This document shows, in pieces, positions 44,369 to 56,106 of a DNA stretch of 64,000 nucleotides. The stretch's first letter is position 1. Each line of letters begins with the position of its first letter. The stretch is taken from assembly GCA_947095535.1 (NCBI GenBank), contig OX352773.1, forward strand, positions 260,113,590-260,177,589, given 5' to 3'. The position numbers were made by a program, and so were the translations under genes. The notes below the pieces were generated by a model that worked only from the letters and a program-made list of their open reading frames with translations, made no database searches and was not told the DNA's origin. The DNA comes from Poecilobothrus nobilitatus. Taxonomy: Eukaryota > Arthropoda > Insecta > Diptera > Dolichopodidae.

Positions 44369-45714
44369 TACAATAAAAAATAAATTTTTAAATATTTTGA
44401 TTTGGTTTTTGTTTTTTTTTTGTTTTTGTTTTTATTATATTAAAATGTTTTTTTTTTTTTTGTTATATTAAAATATTTATTATTAATGGAAAGTTATTAT
44501 TAAATTTTGTTTTAGTTTAAATTAAGTATAAATTTTTTTTTTAACTTTTTTTTTTTTTTTGAATATAAATACATATTTTGACTAGAATTTTAATATTATA
44601 ATCTTTTTTGTTTTTTTATTTTTGGTTTAGTATAAAATTTATGTAAAAGTATACGTATTTTTTAATTTTTAATTATAATTATTATTATCCTTATTTGAAA
44701 ATTTTATTAATTGAAATTTAGAATTTGAAAAAGTATTAAATTAAATTTTTTTTTTTTTGTATTTTGTATTTCTTAAATTTTATTTTTATTATTAAAAAAA
44801 TTTTATTTTATTTACATATATTAAAGTAGAAATTTTTGTTTTTATTTTTAATAGTACTTTTAATGAAATCCATTTTAAATTTTAAATATATATATATATA
44901 GTAAAATGTTATGTTAAAGGCATTTTTTTTTTTTTTTTGAAAAATATTTTTTTTTTTTTTTCTTTTTTATTTAATTACAAGTAATTTAAAGTTGAAATTT
45001 TTAGAAACGCATCGTATATATGTATTTTATATGTATACAAAAAAATCTAAAAAAAAAAAAAATGTTTATTTTATATTTAATTTATTTTAATTAATAATTT
45101 TTGTATTCAGCAATTAATATAAATATTAAATTTATTTATTTTATTAATTTTCACTCTATTTTCAGTTTGTTTTTCTTTTTTATGTTCCATTAAAATTAAA
45201 ATTCTAAAATTGTTTTTTATTTTTTTTGATGAAAAATAAAAGGAAATCTAATTGTAAAAAAAAAAATAATAATAATTTAATATTTAAATTATATTTATAT
45301 TAAGAAATAATTGATAATTAATTTTATTAAACAATTATTAAAAAATATTATATTAATCGCTATATAGCCAATGATTTATTTTATATGTTTTAAAATATTT
45401 TTGACAGCTAACTGTTTAACAGTTTTCAATTTTCTTAACAGTTTGTCTTTTTAACTGTTATATAATTACATTTATTAATGTAGATGTCACTTTTGAAAAT
45501 TTTAGAATATATTATTAAATTCTTAAATACCCTTATTTTTTTCTCATACTTTAACTTAACTTTACCATAACTCTTTTTGTTTGTTTATTTTTTTCCCCTC
45601 TGTATTTTTGATCAAAAAACTTTGAACTGTTATATGTCAAGTTTTTAGAGCATTTAATGAGCTGAAATTTTACCGATCATCTTATCATGCGGTTTATTTT
45701 CAACTATTATGCAT
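44369..45714. other. Upstream region of the minus-strand exon (putative 5' UTR/promoter side), homopolymer-rich
   Basis: Very rich in T runs on the plus strand (A runs on the transcript strand). No TATA box, initiator or 5' UTR splice site can be chosen with confidence among the A/T runs. No other gene is seen. Confidence 0.4.
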
Positions 45715-46168
45715 ATTATGTTAGATTTGTGATACGTGTCACCAAACATGTATTGGAGTTCGAAAACAATGGAATTTTGTTTGAATACAAAAAATTATTT
45801 ATTTATTTATATACAGGTACCGTGGTACATAAATGTGCTAGGTAGCTATAACCCCTGTTTCCTGATAGGAATGTGGGGTATACGGGATATTATGTGATAT
45901 ATTAAGTATTTATATATTGCGATATATGAATATTTTTTTTTTTTATATTATAATTATTGTATCCAGCCGGGAATTGAACCCGAGACCTCTTATTCCCTTA
46001 TGAATGAGAAGCGGTGCGTCAAACACTGCACCAATTGCTGCTTGACAAAAAATTATAAATAATCATGATAAATTACTTACTGGCCCAAAATAGAAATAGA
46101 ATTTCTATAGTTTCAGCTTCCATTTTTGTGACAAATTTTTGTGATACGTATCACAAGTCTAATATGAT
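45715..46168. mobile_element. Inverted-repeat element (MITE-like) interrupted by SINE-C
   Basis: Left arm 45715-45742 (TTAGATTTGTGATACGTGTC region) and right arm 46141-46168 (GTGATACGTATCACAAGTCT region) match inversely at about 24 of 28 positions. Weaker pairing continues inward (TGGAGTTCGAAAACAATGG against the complement of TATAGTTTCAGCTTCCA). Removing SINE-C and one duplicate leaves a foldback of about 195 bp, so the element predates the SINE. Confidence 0.72.
45787..46056 (-). mobile_element. SINE-C, tRNA-derived, with 12-bp target-site duplication
   Basis: The SINE is about 45799-46044 on the minus strand. The head carries a tRNA-like A box (AATTGGTGCAGTGTTTGACG) and a B box GGGTTCAATTCCCGGC. 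The body includes ATCCCGTATACCCCACATTC, GGAAACAGGGGTTATAGCTA and GTACCACGGTACCTG. The tail is (AAAT)n-like. ACAAAAAATTAT is repeated exactly at 45787-45798 and 46045-46056. It differs from SINE-A and SINE-B in both head and body. No other copy was seen here. Confidence 0.88.
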
Positions 46169-47167
46169 ATAGGTATATATTTTAAAATCTCTTCAACCCT
46201 TAGCCCCTCACACAAAAAATCTTTTTATAAAGTTTTTTCGGCATATATTTAGGCATATAATTAGCATACATTTAGGCTACCTACTCATAAAACATTTCAA
46301 TTTAGAGCATTTTTTTTGCAAAAATAAAATTTAAAAAGAAATCAGATGGACGTTTTTGGACGAATTTATCTAAATTGTTATAGATTATACATAATAAAAT
46401 AAAATATTGTTATTTATTATTAATAATATTAAAAATTTTATGTTATCAAAAATTTTGAATTAAAAATAAAATAATAAAGAATAAAAATGACTCATGGAAG
46501 TAATAATTTCCTAATTGCCTCTATTTAAAAACCTATTCCAGAATTTATTTTTGAATTTTTACCCAAAATTTTTATAGTATGTACATTATATAAAATAATC
46601 CCTTGAAACATTATATTGCTAATTGTAAAGCAATTAACTTTTTATTGCTTAATGCAAGCCCATTTTTTATATTGTATACTTTTTTATTTTTACTATTATG
46701 TCATTGCTTAATCATCCAATAGAATAAAAAAATTAATTTTCTAAATGAAAACAGAATAAAATTATTTGTTTTTAAATGATACGCAGAGTTCGAGTAATAT
46801 AAACTACTTATTAAGTATTTGAAATTATAGGAAAAAATTGAAAATAGAAATACTTTAATTATAAGTATAACATTTTTTTAGTATCATGTATGACAGATAT
46901 TCAGATATACAGGTATAAGGCTCAATATTTTGGTAACAAAGGGGGTTTTTTTGTTTTTGCTAATAAATATAATATACATAGAGCATTCAGCATATCAATT
47001 TTATTGATCCTTCTGAACATTGAATATTGAGTAAGTCAAAAATAATGGGGGTTTTTAAAAGTTCGAAATAATTTGAAAACTAAAACGCAAGCAAAAAAAA
47101 ATTTAACTAATTTTTTTAATTAATCAATGTGAAATAAAAATCAGTTAATTAAATTTGCAAAGAGAGA
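46169..47167. other. AT-rich sequence, no gene seen
   Basis: No recognisable coding, RNA or repeat signal. Confidence 0.6.
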
Positions 47168-47294
47168 GGTCGAATGCATAAAACTAAGCTTGAACTAAAA
47201 TTTAATTTTTTCAAACAAAAAAATACGCTGGAATTCGTAGGTTTGTTTGAAAAAGTGAAATTAAAGTTCAAGTTTAGTTTTATGCATTCGGCCC
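47168..47294. repeat. Small inverted-repeat element H, good copy
   Basis: The left arm (GGTCGAATGCATAAAACTAA ... TTTTTTCAAACAAA) and the right arm (TTTGTTTGAAAAAGTG ... GTTTTATGCATTCGGCCC) pair over about 50 bp with a few mismatches around a loop of about 25 nt. A second, diverged copy is at 39070-39192. The transcript would fold into a long hairpin. Confidence 0.87.
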
Positions 47295-47310
47295 AGAAAA
47301 TCATTACAAA

Positions 47311-47930
47311 AACGAGACAGAATCTAGTATAGACTGGGTCAACTCAAGGACATTCGGAACATATAACACATACTGTTTCCATAAAATGAAATACCGAGTA
47401 CCAAGAATATGATTTGAACAAAAATATTTCGCAGATACCAGAATCCGATGCGTTACATTAACCAAATTTTGCAGAACTTCTTTTGACAATATTTGAAACA
47501 TTCAGGTTATAGGTAAAATAAAAAATTGTTTGAATCAAAAAGTAGTTGTATCACAGCTACCTGAACTTATTGTTTTAAACCAACATAACTTTAAAGTTGG
47601 TATTAAACTTAACGTTTTTTTACAAAATTTCAAATATCTAGGCTTAATTAGACACTGAGTTATACTCATATAAAGAAACAAGTTGTACGGCAGCTATTCG
47701 AGCTCGTCGGTCGCAATTGTTCAAATTCAATGTAGATAAACTGTTTTATAAAAGTGAAATGATAAAAAATCAGATTCTTACTTCAATCTATTTTTTGATT
47801 TATCGTACGGGCGAACGTACATAGCTAAATTCATTCGAATTCGATTCTAAGCAAGTTTGCCATATATATTGCATTTCCTATTGTATTACAAACATAATAA
47901 CGTTTATTATACTCTTGGATTATGTTCAGT
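47311..47930 (+). repeat. Family I dispersed repeat, diverged copy
   Basis: The left end AACGAGACAGAATCTAGTAT then GGGTCAACTCAAGGACA, with the internal modules CAAATTTTGCAGAACTTC, AAGTAGTTGTATCACAGCTACC, AGACACTGAGTTATACTCAT and TTGTACGGCAGCTATTCGAG. The tail has TTATCGTACGGGCGAACG, GCTAAATTCATTCG and ATTACAAACATAATAACG, but (GGAC)n is reduced to one degenerate unit and the terminal CGTACGGGTATAAA is lost. Confidence 0.78.
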
Positions 47931-48553
47931 AACCATGAGATTATGTTATGTTATAAGATTATGGTTATGTTCTGAGATTATTATGTTCAATAAAATATTT
48001 AAAGTTAAATATTTCTATCGATTACATGAGATTGCAGTTCTGGTTAGAAGGTTAAATCTGTTTACAGAATAAAATACAATATAAAATCATAGGAACTCAT
48101 CACCCCCAAAAAAAAAATGATTTTCTTGTGCAGAAGATTATTATTTCTATACCTAAAAACGAAGTTTCGAGATTGTTACCTTATCTTATTTGTATGAAAA
48201 AAAAATTTGAGAATACTAAAACTTTAAAATTGATTTTTCTGGCTTTTCTACTCATTCACAATCATTTTTTGAACGATTTTAACAATATTTTCGTGTCATT
48301 TTTGTTTTTTTCAGAAAAATTAAATATTTAATCAACTCTTTAATATACTATGGACACATGGCAGAAAATCCAATTAGAAGTAAATTGATCAAATTTTCTC
48401 CTGTTTCTTTGTAATTATTTTTAATTTTTATTTCGCAAAAAAAAAAGTTTTTATTCAATGTTTAATTTCTTTTAAAATCTAAGAAATAAAATATTTCTAA
48501 GTAAGTCTATTAAAAATATCATTTTTTAATTTTTTAATTAATATTTGTTTGTA
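47931..48553. other. AT-rich sequence, no gene seen
   Basis: Two small open frames (47857-48072, 48128-48331) have no recognisable domain; the first overlaps the tail of the family I copy. GGACACATGGCAGAAAATCC near 48351 might be a scrap of a LINE (a YGHMAENP-like translation), but it is too short to call. Confidence 0.45.
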
Positions 48554-49471
48554 TAGGGTTTTCCAATTTGAGTGATATGATTTCTAAGTGACGTTTTGGC
48601 CATTTGTAGTATGTCATGATCTGTCATTTTTTTTCATTGTATTCAGTAATGTTTACAATTTCATCATGGAGAGATATACGCAAGAACAACGTTTACAAAT
48701 TATTCAATTTTTTTAACAAAATCATCTTCTCCGATGAGGCTCACTTTCATCTGAGTGGTGTGGTAAATAAACAAAACTGTCGATTCTGGTGCGAATAAAA
48801 TCCACAAATTATTCATGAACAACCAATTACATTCACCTAAATTGACAGTTTGGTGTGGTTTTTGGTCTGGTGGAATCATCGGTCCGAACTTTTTTCGAAA
48901 TGAAGCTGGTAACACCATTACTGTCAATGGAGCGCGGTATAAATCGATGATAACCAACTTTTTATGGCCGAAATTGGAAGAAGTTGATCTTGACAACATC
49001 TGGTTCAAACAAGATGGGGCTACGTGCCACACAGCACATGCAACAACCGAATTATTGCGAGAAAATTTTGGAGATTCGATTATTTCAAAAAATTGTGACA
49101 TTGAATGGCCTCCAAGAAGTTGTGATTTAACACCATTAGACTATTTCTTGTGGGGTTATTTGAAGTCATTGGTCTTTAGCAATAAACCAGACTCTGTTCA
49201 AGCTTTAGAAGTCAATATTGAACGTGCTATTCATGACATACGACTTGATTTAGTTGAAAAAGTGCTAGAAAATTGGGTTCATCGAATTCGTTCCTGCCAA
49301 AGAAGTCATGCAGGCCATTTCAATGACGTTTGACGTTAATGACGTATTCAGAATTAAATTGTATCGATTGTACTTCACATTAAAAAAAAAAACATTTGAA
49401 TTTCTTTAACAATTAATGTGTTTTTTTTTTTTTTGAAAAGAAATCATATCACTCAAATTGGAAAACCCTAT
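48554..49471 (+). mobile_element. Mariner-family element (DD41D type), internally deleted, perfect TIRs
   Basis: The ends are 33-bp inverted repeats that appear identical: TAGGGTTTTCCAATTTGAGT onward at 48554, and the complement ending CCAATTTG-AAAACCC-type sequence at about 49471. TA flanks both ends. At about 0.92 kb it is shorter than the roughly 1.2-1.3 kb of intact mariners because the DNA-binding part of the transposase is deleted. Identical ends suggest a fairly recent insertion or maintained cross-mobilisation. Confidence 0.92.
48666..49333 (+). pseudogene. DD41D mariner transposase, deleted and frameshifted
   Basis: The start codon at 48666 gives MERYTQEQRLQIIQFF, the usual beginning of this transposase group, then jumps within a T run directly to KIIFSDEAHFHLSG (first catalytic Asp), so the N-terminal helix-turn-helix domains are missing. 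A stop after RFWCE and a frameshift near 48830 follow. The open stretch 48815-49333 holds LTVWCGFWSGGIIGPNFFRN, WFKQDGATCHTAHATTELL (second Asp) and CDLTPLDYFLWGYLKS (third Asp). By my count 41 residues lie between the second and third aspartates, matching the DD41D (rosa-like) subgroup. All three Asp residues are intact, but the protein as a whole cannot be made. Confidence 0.94.
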
Positions 49472-51298
49472 ATATGTTATATAAATATTTGTAAAAAAAA
49501 AAGACGTATATTTTAGAATTTAATTAAAGTAAAAATTTTTTATAGAAAAATTGCAAAAAAAAAAACCCTATAAGTACTTACTTATATTAATATTTAATTG
49601 CTATAAATTCTTACAAAAAAATTTTTAAAATTTCTGTTTTATTTGAAAAATGCATTGAAAATTTTATTGTATTTAATATTAATAAATATTTTAGAACTAT
49701 TTTTATTAATAATAGTTTAATTATATTTTATTTATATGTTATAAAATCATTATTATTAATTTTTTTTTTTTTTTTATGTTAAATTAATAATTTAAGCTAA
49801 ATTAGTAGAGTAAAATGTCATATTAAGCTATTTAATAATAAAATTTTTTTTTTTTTAATTTTTAAATATTATTATATATTAATATTATAAAATTTTTCTA
49901 TTTTTATTAATTTATTTAAGTATAGTTTTTTTTTTTTTCTTTTTTTGAAGTCTTAGTATATATTAATAATAATAATAATAATAATAATCACTTAATGCAC
50001 CTTATAATATTATCATTTTAAATTATGTAGATATTATTAATAATATTAATATTATTTAATTTGATTATTTAATTTTTAATTTAATGAATTAATATTATTA
50101 ATATATTTTTTTATAATTATTATTAATGAAAACCATGAATTAACAATATATTGTATATATGAAGGTAATTAAATTTATTCACATATTAATTTTATTTTTT
50201 TAAGTAAATTATTAAATCGAGGCACGTTTTTGTTTTTTTTTTTAATTACAAGAGAAAAAATTAATATAAATTAATAATTTAAAATCTGTGTTTTTCGTTT
50301 TTTTGGTTTTTTTTTTTTTTTTTTTTTGTTGAAATATTTTAAGTTCACATGTACGTTTTGTTTTTAAAAAGAAGAAAAAGAAAAAAAACAATAATTATTT
50401 GTTTTGTACACACATTTGTTTAATTGTTATTTATTACATTTACATTATTACCATATTCAGAAATATGAAAAAAAAAAATAAAAAAAAAAAAAACAAAATA
50501 AAAAATAATAATAAATTATAAAATTTCATGTTTCTTAATTACATACATAAAAAAATATATATATATTTTTATACTGATTTCTAACTATATATAAATATAT
50601 ATATATATATATAGAAACTGACAAATATACAAACATTATATATATATTTATATATTCAGATATATATTTTTTTTGTTTTTATGAATAATTTATTACATTT
50701 ATTATTAATTTAATTTTTTTTCGCCACTATTTTTAATTTTAACCAATTTTCTTTTATTCACGCGTATCCTAATTAACCATAGCGTAATAAATAAATAATT
50801 TGAAACGGGGAAAAATTAAAAGTCAAGAAAAATTAATTTTTTTTATATAAAGAAACAAAAAAAAACAAAATATAGTGGTAGAAAAATAAATAAAGTTTAA
50901 ATTTATTATCCATTCGTTATAAAATGATTAACACAGTATCAAACAAAATTAAATTAACAGAATTTTTTTAACAGTTTTAAATTTGTAGAAAAAATACAAC
51001 TCTTAAAAAAATTGAATTAACACAACTTTTTAATTATTTTCAAAGAAAAAGGAAGGAGCAAAAAATAATGGAAAAGAAAACTTTTATAATGTGTATATTT
51101 TTTTTTTACTTTAACTAAAGAAATGTTTACTTTAAGTGAAGATCTTTTACATAAAGTGAAAAAATATTTACTTTAAATGAAGACATTTACAATAAAAGTT
51201 TAAGTAAAAAATACATACAGTATACATATATATATTTATGCGCATATACATAAATATTAGATACATAAAAATATCAAGTCCAAACATATATGTATATT
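49472..51298. other. AT-rich simple-sequence region, no gene seen
   Basis: Dominated by homopolymers, (AAT)n at about 49963-49988, and TA tracts (50560-50660). No coding signal. Confidence 0.65.
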
Positions 51299-51485
51299 GG
51301 GGGTCTCAGTGACCTAGTGGGTAACAGCATATAAAATACGCGTTAAACACTGAGGTAGTTTGGGTTGGAATCCCACACATGTTGTAAGAGTTATTATCCC
51401 CCTTACGACATTTACAGCAACGCCTGAACAGGAAAGGATGTGTAATTTCCTGTCCTTATTTGTATGGCAGAGAAATTTATATATA
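51299..51485 (+). mobile_element. SINE-B, complete but mutated copy
   Basis: The head GGGGGTCTCAGTGACCTAGT and GGGTAACAGCATATAAAATA is followed by a mutated B box (GGGTTGGAATCCCACAC), GTTGTAAGAGTTATTATCCC, TTTACAGCAACGCCTGAACA, GGAAAGGATGTGTAATTTCC and the 3' landmark TTTGTATGGCAGAGAAAT. It retains the mid-section that is missing in the 29.1-kb copy. Confidence 0.92.
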
Positions 51486-52675
51486 TATGAATATATTGAA
51501 TATTTATATAACATAAATAACTAAAGTAAGGATTCTTCATTTAAAATAAAAATATCTTCACTTAAAGTAAAAAAGTCCTCAGTAACGATTCACTTAAAAT
51601 AAAAGAAAAAGTGCTCAGTTAAACTAAAAACTATTCACTTAAAGTAAAACAGTTTCTCAGTTAATGTAAAAACGGTGTATATATTAGTTCGTTATGTATT
51701 AGCTGAGTTTGATCCAAAAAAAAAAAGTTTAGTAAGAGAATTTTTGTACAAATTAAAGATATCTTATAAGTAAATTAGTTGAACATTTAACTTAAAGATT
51801 TATGGTAATAAAAGTAAAAAACATTGAGTTTAGTTTCTTAAAACATTATATTTAAATATTGCCTCACAGGAATGCCAAATAATAAGAAGAAAATGAAGAA
51901 AAAACAAAAAGGACTTAAGAAACTACTATAAGCTAGGAAAAATTCATCAAAGACTATTAACTATTTCAAAAGTTTTCAAATATATGATTGCGTGATATTA
52001 AAATTTTGAAAACCGGAAATTATTTAATTTTTTTTCTTTTTGTAACTTTAAATGAATCAAATAAAAATCAAAATTTTGTTTTAATTTAATTTTATTTGTA
52101 TCTTTAAGTGTATATTGTATATTATTATGAGTGTTAAGATTAAAGTTGAAAGTGAATAAATATAAAATAAAGTAACAAAAAAGAGTTAAAATTACGTAAA
52201 AGGAAGAGGAAAGCAAAAAAAAAAAAAAAATTATTTTGAGAATAACTTATATATTATAGTCTGTATTATATTATTTGTAGTGTAAAGAAAAGGAAAGGAA
52301 AGATAGTATGAGAAAAGTTTTCAAGGTTTTTTCCCTTTTTTTTTATTTTCTTGAATGAAATTTTAATTGAAAAATATTTTGTTTTTTTTTTTCTTGTTTT
52401 TTTTTTTGTTATAAAACTAAATTAATTATTTATTATAAAAAGTTTATTTTATTTTTTTCTTTTTTTTGTAATTTATAAATTATTTTTATGTTGGTTATTT
52501 TAATATTCACTTATTAGAAATTTTTGTATTGATACATAATATATGTATATACAAAAATTTTGCTAAAAGAACAAAATAATAATGTCAAGGAAGAATATTC
52601 ATTTAATAGCAGTACCTTTTCCATTCCGCCTAAATGTAGGCAATACATAAAAATGTATATATAATTTAGTTTTTA
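51486..52675. other. AT-rich sequence with short CTTTA-type repeats
   Basis: On both sides of the SINE (51105-51210 and 51525-51670) runs of 'ACTTAAAGTAAAAA'- or 'TTTACTTTAA'-like motifs recur at irregular spacing, a degenerate low-order repeat of about 25-35 bp. No gene. Confidence 0.55.
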
Positions 52676-53148
52676 GGGGCCTCGTTGGGGCTTCGGTAGC
52701 CTAGTGGATAGGCGTTTGGCGTATTAACCGAAGGAGTGTGGGTTCGATCCCTGCACAGGTCGAAGGTATTTTTTCTTTACCCCCTTACGACCAAATATAA
52801 TGTAAATATATAGTATATAATATAAACAAAATAAATAATATTAGTATATAATTTAATAATAGTATAAAAACCTATAATGGCCTTAGTAGCCGATGGTTGA
52901 ATAATATTGCATTACATTTATGTATGTAATATTAATATAAATAAATAAATAAAGGGGCCTCGGTGGCCTAGTGGTTAAGAGCGTATAAAATACGCTGTAA
53001 ACACCGAGGGAGTGTGGGTTCGAATAAAACACACGTCGTAAGATTTATTCCCCCTTACGGCATTTACAGCCACGCCCGAACAGGAAAGGCTATGTAATGT
53101 CCTGTCCACATTTATGTGGCAGAGAAATGCAATAAAAAATAAATAAAA
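52676..53148 (+). mobile_element. SINE-B, split near its 5' end by SINE-A
   Basis: The first bases GGGGCCTCGTT lie at 52676-52686; after SINE-A the same head restarts at 52954 as GGGGCCTCGGTGGCCTAGTG. It continues through TTAAGAGCGTATAAAATACG, GCTGTAAACACCGAGGGAG, a B box with a small alteration (GGGTTCGAATAAAACACAC), CCCCCTTACGGCATTTACAG, CACGCCCGAACAGGAAAGGC and CATTTATGTGGCAGAGAAAT. AGTTTTTA flanks the whole structure (52668-52675 and 53149-53156) as its own target-site duplication. Confidence 0.9.
52687..52953 (+). mobile_element. SINE-A, second copy, inserted in SINE-B
   Basis: Head GGGGCTTCGGTAGCCTAGTG, B box GGGTTCGATCCCTGC, then the same TA-rich body, 3' AATGGCCTTAGTAGCCGATG motif and (AAAT)n tail as the copy at 9225-9502. 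Apart from scattered changes the two are nearly identical. Its duplicated target (AGGGGCCTCG) is the host SINE-B's own 5' end. Confidence 0.92.
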
Positions 53149-53156
53149 GTTTTTAT

Positions 53157-55775
53157 GTTTTATTTGAAATTTTTAACTTTTATTGTAATTATTTTAAATT
53201 TTAACTTTATCAAAATAATGTTCAATAATTAAAATTAAGTTACAAGTTATTTATTTTGATCGTTTTTGAGATGCCAAATTGAAAATATCTATAATAGATT
53301 CAAGATTGTACAGTCAAAAGCATTTCATATAATTATATAAATTGGACATTATACAATAAACAATGAAAATTTAAATATAGGTACCGATTACGTTTCTAAT
53401 TTTATAGTTTAAGCAAGAACTTTAATATGATCCGAGTCCAGAATTAATTCCCTTTTTTTTTTTTAAGTTACACACGTACATATGTGTATTGAGAGTTAAA
53501 AAATTAACAAAATCCAATTAAAATAATCTTTTCTTTAAAAAACGATTTCATCATTCTTTATCATTTTGAAGAAATCTCTTTTTTTTTAAATCAGTATCAG
53601 ACTAATCGTTCTTTTTAGTAAATATATAAGAATATATAAGTTAGTTAAAGAAAATTTAATGATTTTCCACCATTTTATTTTCAATTTAATTACATTTTCA
53701 TTTATAAGTCTAATAGACAAAAATATATTGTTATTACTTTACAATAAAAACAAAATAATTTAAATTTATTAATTTAATATTAAATAATTTTAAAAAAATT
53801 AATGAAAGTAAAGTATGTATAAAGTTTCACATTTAAAATGAAAAACAAGGACTATACTTTTTCAATGTCAAGAGAACATTGTATCATCTTAATATTCGAT
53901 ATGTAAATTTAAATGTACATATATGTACTTAAATATAATATATATTTACGTTAAATAATAATTAAAAATTCTTAATTAATTAATTAATAGCCTAGTATTA
54001 AAAAAAAAAAAAAAAGCAAAACAGAAAAAAAAAAATAAAATAAAATATTACACCGTATAGTATTACACCTATTTGTAACGTATAAAAAGAAGAAAAAAAT
54101 AAATAACACAACACCACGAAACTGGCGCACACCTTATTTTTCCCATCCTGTAACTAATTTTTTTTTTTTTTTTGTTTTTGTCTCTCTCTCTAATTCTGTT
54201 TCTTTCGTTCTGTTTTTATTTTGAATATAAAAATTTAATGGGATAATTCAATTTGTATACAAAACAAAAAAAAAAAATAATAAAAAACTAATTTTATATT
54301 AAAAATATTTTGATATTTTCTATATCCATTTTTTTTTTATGTTTTTCTTTTTTTTTTTACATTTATTTTCCATTAAAAATCTTATGGGACCAACAAGTTG
54401 TGATCAAATTTATAATGTTCAAATATTTTTATATATTTATACGACTATATATATATTTTTTTTTATATTCTTATATATTATATATAAAAGTATAAAATTA
54501 TAATATTATAATGGTATGTATAATAATAAAGAGACCATACGTTTTAATTTTGTTGGTACAATACAGATTGAAAATCGTTCGTGAAAAATTTTCAAGAAAA
54601 TTATTTTTAATTTTATTATATAATGTTTTATATATAGATAAGTTCAGAGATACAGGGATTGCTAAAAATGTGAGATTGAAATAAGCTTGGTAGATGATAA
54701 AATCGTTCAGAAGCTAAAAGTTCCTTTAATTAAAATTAAAAAAGGCCTTAAAAATAGTTTTAAAATCCACAAAATTTAAAACTTTTTACTGTTATATATT
54801 TCCACCAAATTGGAAGGAGAGGTCAAGGAAAAAAATAATTCCATAAAACTCATATATAAGGGTTGTTAGTATTTATTATGTTGGTGTTATAAATCTGAAT
54901 TTAGCACTCATCACTCGTTATCGAAATTCTTTAATTAATTTAGAAAATTTAGAAAATTTCATTGGATATTTATCATCATTTTTAAAGCCTCAATTATTAA
55001 CCTCAAAGATACCATATAAAGTATTTTACCACAAAGATCTTATTACTTCCGCTTTTAAACTTTTAACATAAAGTTTTTAATTTATAGTACCGAATTAATC
55101 ATATAAATATATGGTCATCCTATATAATAATAATGGATAAATATACATTTAAATGTAGTATATATATGTGTATATTGATATTATTAAAACACAGGACATT
55201 CATAAAATAGTGTTTTTTGGTATTTAGTTCTATTTAGTGTCTTTTTTTTCTGATTTTTCACGTTTTTTTTTTGTTTCTTTTTTCATTAAATTAAAAAAAA
55301 AAAACACACAATACATAAGAGAGAAAAAAACACAAAACTAAAGTATTACATGAATAGAAAAAGAAGAAAGGACAATATTATAGTACACACCCGAGTTTTT
55401 TTCTTTTTTTTTATTTCAATACAAAAGTATTAAAAATTCATTTTTATTTTTGCTATTAGTCATGAACCTGCTATTTTTTTATTCAATGTAAAAGAAAAAT
55501 CAATTTATTATTTATGATATTAAAAAGCAATTATCAATTAAAATTAAAAAATGTTTATATTATGTATTTGAATTTTCATATTATGGGCACTTCTGTATTA
55601 AAGACACTTGTCAATATAAACAGAAATGCTAACCCTTTAAACAAATTGATTACAATAAACAAAAACCTATATCTAACACTTGCATTTAACTATTGGAAAT
55701 TTTAAATTTCATTTATAATAATTTTTATCGATCCTGCTGATTTAACTACCTTATATTAACTACCTTATATTAAAT
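53157..55775. other. AT-rich sequence, no gene seen
   Basis: Homopolymers and TA tracts. A less AT-biased patch at 54110-54215 (ACACCACGAAACTGGCGCAC, then CTCTCTCTCT) has no open frame. It could be part of a promoter or 5' UTR exon of the minus-strand gene, but nothing confirms this. Confidence 0.5.
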
Positions 55776-56106
55776 AAGGAGACAGACCTCAGCCTATATA
55801 CCGAAATCAGCGGAGGCCATATCATGCTAAGGACACACTGGCTGAAGGAATACACAAAATTGACATAGGAATGTGTAAAGGTTGTGGACAGGAGAGAGAG
55901 ATGATATTACACATACTTTGACAATCTGATAATGAAATCCCTAACGAGAGGAACCGTAGGAAGATCTTTCTGAAGTAAGAACACTTGATCAGGGAAGCTT
56001 AGTTCCATTCTTTCGAGAAATTAACTAGCTCGATGGTCCATTGTGATAAACGATCGTCTCATTGAGCTGGGATTCACAATGGATCGAATTTGAAAACTTT
56101 TGAAAT
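55776..56106 (+). pseudogene. Non-LTR retrotransposon C-terminal zinc-knuckle relic
   Basis: Translation gives GHIMLRTHWLKEYTKL, then GMCKGCGQEREMILHIL followed by a stop, then QSDNEIPNERNRRKIFLK. This matches the end of insect LINE ORF2 proteins: G-H, about 20 residues, C-x2-C-x-x-E-x-E-x-x-x-H-x-x-x-x-C, then an R-rich helix. The TGA sits exactly where the last Cys (TGT/TGC) is expected. GGTCCATTGTGATAAACG near 56035 relates to the 3' tails at 7967 and 62659. The copy is more GC-rich than its surroundings. Confidence 0.75.

Noticed and set aside
45950..46044. Possible tRNA gene on the minus strand
   Set aside because: It is the tRNA-derived head of SINE-C, followed by a SINE body and bounded by target-site duplications.
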